64,000 nt of DNA from a bacterium (GTDB lineage: Bacteria; Actinomycetota; Acidimicrobiia; Spongiisociales; ZC4RG35), in assembly GCA_028819345.1 (NCBI GenBank), contig JAPPLW010000105.1, forward strand, positions 1-64,000. The letters run 5' to 3'. Numbering within the stretch: position 1 is the stretch's first letter; the number at the start of each line of letters is the position of its first letter. A program made the position numbers and the translations under genes. Positions 8,762-16,606 of this stretch are shown piece after piece. The notes under the pieces were generated by a model that saw only the letters and a list, made by a program, of their open reading frames with translations, did no database searches and was not told the DNA's origin.

Positions 8762-9979
8762 ATGGTAAAGACAGCTATTGGCCGTCGGGTCGTCAACGAG
8801 ATCGGTGCGGTTCTGCCCAATCTGGCGGTGGGCGACGCAAGCTTGGAACAACTCCGGGCACGGTTGCAGTCCACTTTCCGGGTGGAGAACCAGGTCGCGG
8901 CGGTGCGTGCTGAGACGCTGGCGGAACTAACCCGCCGAGAGGGTGTCCACATCACCGAGAGCGACCTGCGGGAGAAGGGGTTGCGACCCCGCCGGAAGGC
9001 CCGTTCGGAAGTGGAAACCGCGGTGGAACTGGAGGAGTTGCCGGAGACGTCGGAGGGGTTGCGGGATGGTGAGATTCCTTATGAGAACGCCCGGATTCTG
9101 GCCAGGGCTTCCCAGGAGGGTGAGATAGACGAAACAGAGTTGGTGGAAAAGGCCCGTACCCAGTCTCCTGATAAGTTCGCCGGGACGGTCCGAAAGCACC
9201 AACAGCAGCGTTCGGAGGATGATGGGATGAGTCGGTTGGAGCATCAACGGTCACAGCGGTTCGCCAAGATCAAAACGGATAACACAGACGGTATGACGGT
9301 GCTGTACGGTCGGTTCGATCCGATCACCGGCGCTCTCATCGAAACAGCCCTATCCCGCAAGATGAACGAACTGTGGCGGGAAGAAGACCCGCGGGCGAGG
9401 TGCTCTCCCGGTCAGAGGATGGCAGACGCCCTAGCGGGGTTGGTCACCAGAGAAGAAACCAACAAGGACGGTAAACCTCCCCGCGGTCCCAGACTGCTGT
9501 TGATCGCCGACTACGACGCGATCTCCCGGGAACTCCGCAACGGACGTCTCGGGGACGGCACCCCCATCCCGACAGAGAAGATCCGAGACCTGGCCTGCCA
9601 ATCCGACATCCTCCCCGGCATATTCCGAGGCGTGTCCCAACCCCTCGACCTCGGACGGTCACGACGAGCCGCCAGCCCCGCCCAGAAGATCGCCCTCGTA
9701 GCCAGAGACAGGGCTTGTGTGGGATGCGGCACCAATGCCAACTGGTGCCAAGCCCACCACATAATCCCCTGGGCCGTTCACGGCAACACCAACCTCAACG
9801 ACATGGTGCTCCTGTGCTCCCGCTGCCACCACAAAGTCCACGACGACCACTGGCAAGTACACAAAACACCAACCGGCAAACACCACCTCAAACCACCCCT
9901 GAAACACAACCGGCGAACAACCGGCCAACGCAACAGCTACTACCGCAACCGCCGAAGCCCATTCAAACAACGAAAATGA
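8762..9979 (+). CDS. DUF222/HNH endonuclease-domain protein (13E12 repeat type)
   Basis: The N-terminal two thirds match the actinobacterial DUF222 pattern (ARILARASQEGEIDETELV, then LYGRFDPITGALIETAL). The C-terminus carries an HNH nuclease: CVGCGTNANWCQAHHIIPW, then NDMVLLCSRCHHKVHDDHW, with two Cys pairs for zinc and the HH/N/H catalytic set. Actinobacterial genomes often hold many such genes, associated with mobile DNA; the in vivo role is not established. I start it at ATG 8762 (MVKTAIGRR, 405 residues) because the 17 residues upstream read unlike protein. It faces away from the RES pair and converges on dapB. The C-terminal tail is rich in Asn, His, Arg and Lys. Confidence 0.85.
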   Translation: MVKTAIGRRVVNEIGAVLPNLAVGDASLEQLRARLQSTFRVENQVAAVRAETLAELTRREGVHITESDLREKGLRPRRKARSEVETAVELEELPETSEGLRDGEIPYENARILARASQEGEIDETELVEKARTQSPDKFAGTVRKHQQQRSEDDGMSRLEHQRSQRFAKIKTDNTDGMTVLYGRFDPITGALIETALSRKMNELWREEDPRARCSPGQRMADALAGLVTREETNKDGKPPRGPRLLLIADYDAISRELRNGRLGDGTPIPTEKIRDLACQSDILPGIFRGVSQPLDLGRSRRAASPAQKIALVARDRACVGCGTNANWCQAHHIIPWAVHGNTNLNDMVLLCSRCHHKVHDDHWQVHKTPTGKHHLKPPLKHNRRTTGQRNSYYRNRRSPFKQRK

Positions 9980-10082
9980 GCCCACCGTTTGGTGGTGCAG
10001 AGGTGCAGTACCCGATGGGCATGTGGCCCTGCCGGGCGTACCCGCGCCCGCCGACCTGGCCTGCGTCTCAGCAACAGGGCGG

Positions 10083-10844
10083 CTAACCGTCCAGCAAGAC
10101 GTCCAGTCCTACCGAGACCCCGCTGTCCAATCCCGACACTCCCCGTACAGCAAGCATCACACCGGGCAGGAACGAAACCCGGTCCGTGGAGTCATGGCGG
10201 ATGGTGAGGATCTCGCCGGGGTTGCCGAACAGCACCTCTTGGTGGGCCAGCAAGCCGGGAAGCCGCACCGAGTGGACCGGAACACCCTCCACCCGGGCGC
10301 CCAACGCGCCCGCGTACAGTTCGGCCGAGGAGACCTGGCGGGACTGGCCTCCGGTCTCGGCCATCCCCACCGCGGTGGACACCGCGGTACCCGAGGGGGC
10401 GTCGGCTTTCTGGTCGTGGTGGAGTTCGATCACCTCGGACGCCGCAAAGAACCCGGCCGCGGCACGGGCGAAGCGCATCATCAGCACCGCCCCGATGGAG
10501 AAGTTGGGAACGATCAGACAGTTGGTCGTGTGATCGTCTCCCCACAGTCCGCGTACCGAGGCGATCCGCTCGGCGGTGAAGCCGGAGGTGCCCACCACCG
10601 CATGGCACTCCATGTCACGGTAAAGGGCGAGGTTGCCCATCACCACCTCCGGATTTGTGAAGTCGACCACCACTTCCGCCTCAGCCAGGCATGCGACATC
10701 CACCCGGACCGGGGTTCCCGCCACCTCGCCTTCGACAAGGTCGTAGCCGGCCACCAGTTCCATGTCCGGAGCCTCTGCCACCGTCTCGGCGATGAGCGAC
10801 CCCATCCGGCCCAGCGCACCCGCCACCCCGACGCGGACCGTCAT
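10083..10844 (-). CDS. dapB: 4-hydroxy-tetrahydrodipicolinate reductase
   Basis: DapB reduces the cyclic DapA product in the diaminopimelate/lysine pathway, feeding peptidoglycan and lysine synthesis. The 253-residue length is typical. The N-terminal Rossmann motif is GVAGALGRMG. The catalytic signature ELHHDQKADAPSGTA holds the conserved His and Lys, and VPNFSIGAVL and GTSGFTAERI are also family landmarks. The ATG overlaps the stop of the M16 peptidase gene as ATGA, so both are probably cotranscribed. In other actinobacteria dapB also lies in the same general neighbourhood as an M16 peptidase (PepR) gene. Confidence 0.96.
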   Translation of the reverse strand: MTVRVGVAGALGRMGSLIAETVAEAPDMELVAGYDLVEGEVAGTPVRVDVACLAEAEVVVDFTNPEVVMGNLALYRDMECHAVVGTSGFTAERIASVRGLWGDDHTTNCLIVPNFSIGAVLMMRFARAAAGFFAASEVIELHHDQKADAPSGTAVSTAVGMAETGGQSRQVSSAELYAGALGARVEGVPVHSVRLPGLLAHQEVLFGNPGEILTIRHDSTDRVSFLPGVMLAVRGVSGLDSGVSVGLDVLLDG

Positions 10845-12094
10845 GTGATGTACCCGGTCAGGTCCGACTCCGCGAACGGTCCCACCACTCCCAGGGTCTT
10901 GGGGCCCGAGAAGAGTTGACGGGCCACTTCGGTGACGTCGGAGCGATCCACCGCCAGGATGCGTTCCAGCCTCTCGTCCATGGAGTAGTGCTCTAGCCCG
11001 CAGATCTCGTCACGCCCCAGATGGACCATCCGACTCTGGGAGTCCTCCATCGCCATGGCCAGGGCTCCCCGGGCCGCCCCCCGCGCCTTCTCCAACTCCG
11101 CCTCGGTTATGCCTTCGTCCATCAGCCGAGAAAGCTGGCTGTCGATCAGTTCCATCACCTCGGCGGTCTGCCGGGGGGTGGTCCCCACATAGATCCCCCA
11201 CACACCCGAGTCCGCATAGGAGTGGTTGAAGCTGAAGATGGAATACGCCAACCCCCGCTCCTCCCGAACGCTGGTGAACAGGCGGGAGGACATCCCCCCA
11301 CCCAGCACCAGATTGAGTATCCCGAACGCCCACCGCCGCTCGTCAGCCCGGTCCATCCCCGCCCCACCCAACACCAGGTGAGCCTGTTCGGTGTCCCGCT
11401 CCACCAGGCCCACCGCAGCGGACGGCGAGTTGGAGGAAAAGCTGTGACCCACCTCGCCTCCCGACCACTCCCCGAACAAATCCTCAACCAATTCCAGGGC
11501 CCCCGAATGCTGCACGGCCCCCGCCAACGCCACCACCACCGAATGCGGGCCGTAGCGTCGACTCCAATACCCCTCCAGGTCGGCTCGGGTCATCGCCCCG
11601 ATAGACTCCCGGGTACCCAGCACGGGACGTCCCAGGGCATGGCCGTCATGAACTGTCCGGCTGAAGGCTTCGAACGCCGAGTCCTGAGGATCATCCTCCC
11701 GCATGTTGATCTCCTCGAACACCACCTGCCGCTCCGAGTCGATCTCGTTCTGGCGGAAGGCGGGGCGCTGCAGCATCTCGGAGAGGAGGCGCATCCCGAC
11801 CGGCAGGTCGTCGTCCAGCAGCCGCGCCCAATAACAAGTCTGCTCCTTGGATGTGAAGGCATTCGACTCCGCACCCATCCCATCGAAGGTCTCGGCGATC
11901 TGGCGGGCGGAAAGCTCCTCGGTGCCCTTGAACAGCAGGTGCTCCAGAAAGTGGGAGGCGCCGGCCTCGTTGGCGCGTTCATCGCGGGCGCCGGTGTCAA
12001 CCCAGCACCCGACCGACACCGAACGGAGCGCAGGCATCTCCTCGGTGATCAGCCGCAAACCGTTGTCCAAAGTGGAGAGACGATAATGAGTCAT
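10841..12094 (-). CDS. M16-family zinc peptidase (PepR/processing-peptidase-like)
   Basis: This is a 417-residue M16 metallopeptidase. The inverted zinc motif HFLEH (HxxEH) lies near residue 50 in GASHFLEHLLFKGT, with the distal Glu in the following helical region. SVREERGLAYSIFSF is the usual C-terminal-half signature (R..GLAY). M16B enzymes are cytoplasmic peptidases of unclear substrate. The frame stays open far upstream, but the protein starts naturally at ATG 12094 (MTHYRLSTLDNGLR), as in relatives. Its start lies against the start region of the divergent VWA gene, so the two share a very short promoter region. Downstream it is coupled to dapB. Confidence 0.93.
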   Translation of the reverse strand: MTHYRLSTLDNGLRLITEEMPALRSVSVGCWVDTGARDERANEAGASHFLEHLLFKGTEELSARQIAETFDGMGAESNAFTSKEQTCYWARLLDDDLPVGMRLLSEMLQRPAFRQNEIDSERQVVFEEINMREDDPQDSAFEAFSRTVHDGHALGRPVLGTRESIGAMTRADLEGYWSRRYGPHSVVVALAGAVQHSGALELVEDLFGEWSGGEVGHSFSSNSPSAAVGLVERDTEQAHLVLGGAGMDRADERRWAFGILNLVLGGGMSSRLFTSVREERGLAYSIFSFNHSYADSGVWGIYVGTTPRQTAEVMELIDSQLSRLMDEGITEAELEKARGAARGALAMAMEDSQSRMVHLGRDEICGLEHYSMDERLERILAVDRSDVTEVARQLFSGPKTLGVVGPFAESDLTGYIT

Positions 12095-12142
12095 AGCAGT
12101 TCCGGAATTGTAGATGAACCGATAAGGGATAAATTGACCGTT

Positions 12143-14179
12143 ATGCCCACCCGCTCGGCCACCGTTCTCCACCGGCTCCTCTCCTCGGAGGAGACCACCA
12201 TAGAAGACGTGGTCAGCCGCTACCAGCGGGTGGCGCCCGCCATAACCCGGTTCGCCCGCACCCTCTCGGGAGACCCTGAACTGCGGGTCAGGCTGGGCTC
12301 CCACTCCCACCGCGCCGTCGGCGAGGTGGTGTGCGACCCCCGCCTCTTCCAGAACGCCTACCAGCGCCGCGCCCCGGTCACCCCCGAAGAAGTGGCGGTG
12401 GCGTCCGCCCTTCACGAGGTGGTGCATCTTCTCTCCAGCCGGTTTGAGGAGAAGCGGCCCGTCCCGGGGCACTGGTCCAGCCTGCTCGGAGAGGACGCCA
12501 CCCGCCCCGCGCCCATCCCCGACGATCCGGTGGACCTGCTGACCGCCCTCGAGCGGACCGGAGGCGAACTGGCCGTGCTGTTCTTCTTCGCCCTGGAAGA
12601 CGCTCGCCAGGAACACCGGGGACTGGTCAACTATCCGGGCGCCCGTTCCATTCTCGACGATCTCTACCGGGCGGCGGTCCCCGCCCTGGAGTCCCAGCCC
12701 GACCTGTCCCAGTTTGTGGCCGGATGTTTCCTGGCGGCGGCAGGGGCTCTCTCCGCCCGCCGGCCACCCGACTTCGTGAGCCGACCCGCGGCAGACGCCA
12801 TCCGGGACGGAGCGCAACTCCTGTCCCAGGTCCCCGTGCTCGCCGACCCCTGGGAAGTGGGAGAGACAGCCCTCGCCATGCTGCGGATCGCCATGGACCA
12901 ACGCCTGGTTCCTCCCACGCTTCCCCGCGAGCCCTCCGCCGGGAAGGCAGTCACCGAAAAGGCTGCCGAGACCCTGGACATGGTTCGCCTCCCCAGCCCG
13001 GCGGTGGCGGACGCCGAGTCCCACCTGGAAGCGGTCGGCGCCGAGAACGGCGCCGGGAGAGAAGCCCAGCTCTCCCGGGAGACCGACCAATCCAGCACCG
13101 ACCAGCTGCTGCGGGTGGGAGCGGCTCCTCTCATCCACCTTCCCACCGGCCAGAGCGGTCGGCTGTTGATCTCCCCCGCTCCGGCCGCCTTCTCCCGGTT
13201 CGCCGAGAAGGGACGGGAGGCCTACCGTCGCTCCGCCGAGCAGTGGGGGGTGGTTCCCCGGCGGGTGTCCGGAGAACTGTTCCATCTCTTCACCGCCAAC
13301 CAGAGGCGGGGACTGCGTTCGGGATTCGACCAGGGAGACATCTCCCCCTATTCGGCCCTCTTCATCGGCGCCGGTCTCTACCAGCGCCTCTATGAGAGGC
13401 GTCATCTGCCCACCCGGCGCCACTACGCGGTCAGCGTGCTGGTGGACGGTTCGGCCTCCATGCTGCAGTCCCGGCGTTACGGTCCCACCGGAAGCGGATG
13501 GGGCATGTCCGCCGCCCTGTTGGGCGCCTGGACCGTGGCCGTGCTGTGCAACGAACTGCAGATCGACTTCGAGGTGAGCATATTCAACCGGTCGTTCGCG
13601 GCCCGCCAGCAGGACACCGAGTGGTCGTACACCCGGTCTCTCAGCCAGTCCACGGCCGGTCTGAGAGCCAGCCACGGGGAATCCGCCGAGCGGCTCACCA
13701 CCACGGTCAACCACTATCTGATCAAGCCCTTCGACAAGCGATGGGCGAGCGCCGAGGAGATACTGGCGGGTATGCTCTGGACTGCCTCAGCGCCCCGTAA
13801 GGCCGCTTTGGAAGCCCGCAAGAACCCCCGAACCGCACCGCCCGTCTCCATGTTCGACAAAGCCGCCAACGTGGACGAACTCAACGTCATCCACGCCGCC
13901 CAGAGAATGGCCGCCCACGGCGCGCAGACGCGGCTTTTGATAGTGCTGGCCGACGGTATGACCCGAGGATCGGTCCGCAACCTGGCCAATGCCGTCTCCG
14001 CAGTCGAGAGAGGAGGCGCCACCGTCCTGGGCATCGGGATCGGTGACGATACGGTGGCCGCCGCCTACCCGCGCCATCAGGTGGTACACCACCCCGGGGA
14101 ACTGGCCCGGGCGATGGTCAAGGGGACCAAGGACCTCCTGCGAAGGAGTCTTCACAGCCTGAAGGCGCCCGCGGCATGA
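12143..14179 (+). CDS. VWA-domain protein, CobT-like partner of an AAA+ ATPase
   Basis: The 678-residue protein ends in a von Willebrand A domain. The MIDAS motif DGSAS lies in VSVLVDGSASML, and a later Asp-containing strand reads RLLIVLADGMTRGS. The long N-terminal part contains HEVVHLLSSRF, which resembles a HExxH-like helix but lacks the canonical spacing (HEVVH). The layout, a large acidic-to-variable region and then VWA next to an AAA+ ATPase, recalls CobT/CobS and MoxR/VWA pairs that remodel or load metals into partner proteins; the target here is unknown. I chose ATG 12143 because an earlier ATG at 12086 would overlap the start of the divergent gene; either is possible. The stop overlaps the ATPase start (ATGA). 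Confidence 0.8.
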   Translation: MPTRSATVLHRLLSSEETTIEDVVSRYQRVAPAITRFARTLSGDPELRVRLGSHSHRAVGEVVCDPRLFQNAYQRRAPVTPEEVAVASALHEVVHLLSSRFEEKRPVPGHWSSLLGEDATRPAPIPDDPVDLLTALERTGGELAVLFFFALEDARQEHRGLVNYPGARSILDDLYRAAVPALESQPDLSQFVAGCFLAAAGALSARRPPDFVSRPAADAIRDGAQLLSQVPVLADPWEVGETALAMLRIAMDQRLVPPTLPREPSAGKAVTEKAAETLDMVRLPSPAVADAESHLEAVGAENGAGREAQLSRETDQSSTDQLLRVGAAPLIHLPTGQSGRLLISPAPAAFSRFAEKGREAYRRSAEQWGVVPRRVSGELFHLFTANQRRGLRSGFDQGDISPYSALFIGAGLYQRLYERRHLPTRRHYAVSVLVDGSASMLQSRRYGPTGSGWGMSAALLGAWTVAVLCNELQIDFEVSIFNRSFAARQQDTEWSYTRSLSQSTAGLRASHGESAERLTTTVNHYLIKPFDKRWASAEEILAGMLWTASAPRKAALEARKNPRTAPPVSMFDKAANVDELNVIHAAQRMAAHGAQTRLLIVLADGMTRGSVRNLANAVSAVERGGATVLGIGIGDDTVAAAYPRHQVVHHPGELARAMVKGTKDLLRRSLHSLKAPAA

Positions 14180-15189
14180 CCGACCTGGCGACCTTCGCCC
14201 ATCCTTCCGGCAGACCCGAACGGGAGATCAGCCTGGCTCCCTTCTCGGTGGCTCCCGACCTGCAGGACTACTCCCAGCGCCTGGGGAAGATCCCCGCGCC
14301 CGATCCCTATTACGTGGACCTCGGGATGCTCTATCGATTCGCGGCGCTGGAGAGGGTGCATCGCCTTCGCCCTCCGGGGTACGTCTCCCTCCACATCGCG
14401 GTCCGCGGTCACATGGGCACCGGCAAGGACCACGACATCGAACAGTTCGCCGCCCGGCTGGGACTCCCCTACTACCGGATACCCATGACCGGGGAGGTGC
14501 GGGACCTCACCCTCATCGGCTCCACCCGACTGCACGGGGACGGCAAGGGCGGCACGGAGAGCCGCTGGGAGGACGGGGACATCACCCGGGCGCTGCGCGG
14601 CCCGGCTCTCATCAACCTCTCGGAGTTGAACGCGGCCGGCGCCGAGACGCTATTTGCGCTGCACGGACTCCTCGACCGCTACGCCGCCCTGGACCTTCCC
14701 ACCGGCGAGACCATCCGGCTGCGGGACGACGTTCGCATATTCGGGACCATGAACCCGACCGACCTGAGGGACTACGCCGGCACCCAGACCCTCAACAAGG
14801 CTTTCGCGGACCGGTGGGTGATCTGGGAGAAGAACTTTCCGACCGCCCCCCAGGTGGAGGCGATGCTCCGGCGGCGCTACCCGGCGATGGTCGAACCGTT
14901 CGTCACCGCCATCGCCCGGCTCACCGTGGACATAAACGCGTCCTTCGAGGCCACCGACGCCGACACCCGCGTGGAGACCCCCATGTCCCTTCGAGGCGCC
15001 CTCGACCGGCTGCCCACGGGCCTCCGGATCTTCTCCGAGCACCCCGATCCGCTCCGCCGAGCCTGGGAGGAGTTGGTGCTCCCCAGAGTGGACCCCCACG
15101 ACCGCGACCACTACGAGACGGTGTGGCGAGCGGTGGTCCGGCAAGGTCCGAGCGGGCCGCCTTTTGGGAGGCCGACCCCAAAAACCTGA
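14176..15189 (+). CDS. MoxR/CobS-like AAA+ ATPase with altered Walker motifs
   Basis: This 337-residue protein has the layout of a CobS/CbbQ-type AAA+ ATPase: P-loop region RGHMGTGKDHDIEQ, Walker B position ALINLSELNAA, sensor-1 region IFGTMNPTDLRDYAG and an Arg in LNKAFADRW. Two key residues differ. The Thr/Ser after the P-loop Lys is Asp (GKD), and the Walker B Asp is Ser (SELN where MoxR proteins have DEIN). The P-loop Lys, the Walker B Glu position and the sensor Asn remain. It may hydrolyse ATP poorly or act as a nucleotide-sensing scaffold; this is inference. It is translationally coupled to the VWA gene and presumably forms a complex with that product. Confidence 0.82.
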   Translation: MTDLATFAHPSGRPEREISLAPFSVAPDLQDYSQRLGKIPAPDPYYVDLGMLYRFAALERVHRLRPPGYVSLHIAVRGHMGTGKDHDIEQFAARLGLPYYRIPMTGEVRDLTLIGSTRLHGDGKGGTESRWEDGDITRALRGPALINLSELNAAGAETLFALHGLLDRYAALDLPTGETIRLRDDVRIFGTMNPTDLRDYAGTQTLNKAFADRWVIWEKNFPTAPQVEAMLRRRYPAMVEPFVTAIARLTVDINASFEATDADTRVETPMSLRGALDRLPTGLRIFSEHPDPLRRAWEELVLPRVDPHDRDHYETVWRAVVRQGPSGPPFGRPTPKT

Positions 15190-15199
15190 TAGAATGGGG

Positions 15200-15919
15200 A
15201 TGGTGCGCACCATCCTCTCCGACCTCGTAGCCGAGCAGCAGTCACTGGATCAGTATCTCCAGAAAATCCCGGTGCGCGACTGGGGCACCCCCACCGCCGT
15301 CCAGGGTTGGGACATCCGGGACATAGTCAGCCATCTCGCCCACTTCGAGGAACTGACCGCCCAGACAGTGGTGGGAGAGGAGCTTGCAATCGGCGAGAAC
15401 GAAGCGGGGGACCTGCATTGGGAAGGGGTGCTGAGAGGCCGGGAAATACGACCTCAGGACGTGATCGAATGGTGGAGAAAGGGCCGCGCCCGGCTGATCG
15501 AGCCCCTCTCGGAGATGTCCCCCTCCCAGCTGACACCGTGGATGGGCGGCCAGGTGGCGGCACAGACCGTGGCTATCTATCGGTTGACCGACACCTGGGC
15601 CTACGGCCTTGACATCTACGAGGCCATGGGAGACGAGTACGAGGACACCACCCGCATCCGCCACATCTGCTGGCTGGGATGGGCCACCCTGGCCCACCAG
15701 TTCCAGGAGAATGGGGAGAACCCGCCGGTCCGGGTGGAGGTGATCGGACCCCAGTACTACAAGTGGGTGTTCGGGGAGGAGAAGTCCCCCCACCAGATCA
15801 AGGGAAGCGCCTCCGACTGGGCCCGCTTGGCCGTTCACCGGCTGGCGCCGTCTGAGACCAGCCTGGACTGCTCCACCGAAACAGCCGAGCACGCCCTGGA
15901 GATGCTCTCCGTCTACTAG
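15200..15919 (+). CDS. maleylpyruvate isomerase/DinB-fold protein (TIGR03084-like)
   Basis: The 239-residue protein resembles the actinobacterial TIGR03084 group within the mycothiol-dependent maleylpyruvate isomerase/DinB superfamily. VQGWDIRDIVSHLAHFEEL near the N-terminus carries the first metal-ligand His. The second ligand pair, usually E-x3-H in a TWAH-type motif, reads DTWAYGLDI here, so Glu is Asp and His is Tyr. Metal binding may be weakened or changed. The real reaction is unknown for most relatives. Start is placed at ATG 15200 (MVRTILSDL); ATG 15194 is equally possible. It follows the AAA+ gene closely and may be cotranscribed. Confidence 0.75.
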   Translation: MVRTILSDLVAEQQSLDQYLQKIPVRDWGTPTAVQGWDIRDIVSHLAHFEELTAQTVVGEELAIGENEAGDLHWEGVLRGREIRPQDVIEWWRKGRARLIEPLSEMSPSQLTPWMGGQVAAQTVAIYRLTDTWAYGLDIYEAMGDEYEDTTRIRHICWLGWATLAHQFQENGENPPVRVEVIGPQYYKWVFGEEKSPHQIKGSASDWARLAVHRLAPSETSLDCSTETAEHALEMLSVY

Positions 15920-15967
15920 ACGGCCCGCCCGGCCCGGGGCGCCGCCTCCGGTAGAACCGAGGGTCGC

Positions 15968-16606
15968 TCAACCAGGATCCCGGGGATCAGCCAGTATGCC
16001 GTTGCACACAACCTCGACGGTCTGGTGAATCCACTCCTCCGACGGGAGGATGCCGAGAAGACGCCTCATGAACATCGATCCCACGATGGCATGGACGGCT
16101 GCCTCCGGATCGATGTCCGGCCGTACCTCCCCCCGGTCCGCCGCCCTCCTCAACATCGTCATCACCTCGTCCCTGCGGGGTCTGAGAATCCGTTCCCTGA
16201 CCAGTTCCAGCAATTCGGGGTTCCGGCCCTCCTCCACCAGAACGGCGTCCATCACGCTGAAGACGCGGGGCAGAACGCGGTGGGCCTGGGTCATCATCCC
16301 GGCCAGGTCGGAGCGGAGACTCCCCGTATCGGAAAGCGGTCCCATCGAGTGTCTGATGGTGCTCAACGCCGCCACCACCATCTCCACCTTGGAGGCGTAC
16401 CGGCGGTATATGGTGGTCTTTCCCACACCGGCCGCCTCCGCCACCCCCTCGATCGACATGCCCTGATAGCCCTGGTCCGCCAGCGCTCTCAGGGTCTCCC
16501 GGACAATGGCCCGGTCGACCCCGGGATCCCGGGGACGGCCCGGCCTGGCATTCCTCTGCGTCTCGGCGCTTGCTGTCGGGGACACCGCGTCCACTCTAGG
16601 TGGCAT
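15968..16606 (-). CDS. TetR-family regulator of the adjacent efflux pump
   Basis: The protein is 212 residues. The N-terminal helix-turn-helix reads ALADQGYQGMSIEGVAEAAGVGKTTIYRRYASK, typical TetR, followed by a C-terminal ligand domain of the usual length. Its start lies inside the last codons of the efflux gene (11-bp overlap), so it is cotranscribed with the pump. A palindromic site upstream of the pump gene (18173-18200) fits its operator, giving autoregulated repression released by a pump substrate. The operator assignment is inference; the regulator family is clear from sequence. Confidence 0.93.
   Translation of the reverse strand: MPPRVDAVSPTASAETQRNARPGRPRDPGVDRAIVRETLRALADQGYQGMSIEGVAEAAGVGKTTIYRRYASKVEMVVAALSTIRHSMGPLSDTGSLRSDLAGMMTQAHRVLPRVFSVMDAVLVEEGRNPELLELVRERILRPRRDEVMTMLRRAADRGEVRPDIDPEAAVHAIVGSMFMRRLLGILPSEEWIHQTVEVVCNGILADPRDPG

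Noticed and set aside
12095-13714. Long minus-strand extension of the M16 frame opposite the VWA gene
   Set aside because: It is the antisense of a convincing VWA gene and reads Gly/Pro/His-rich; high GC keeps such frames open.
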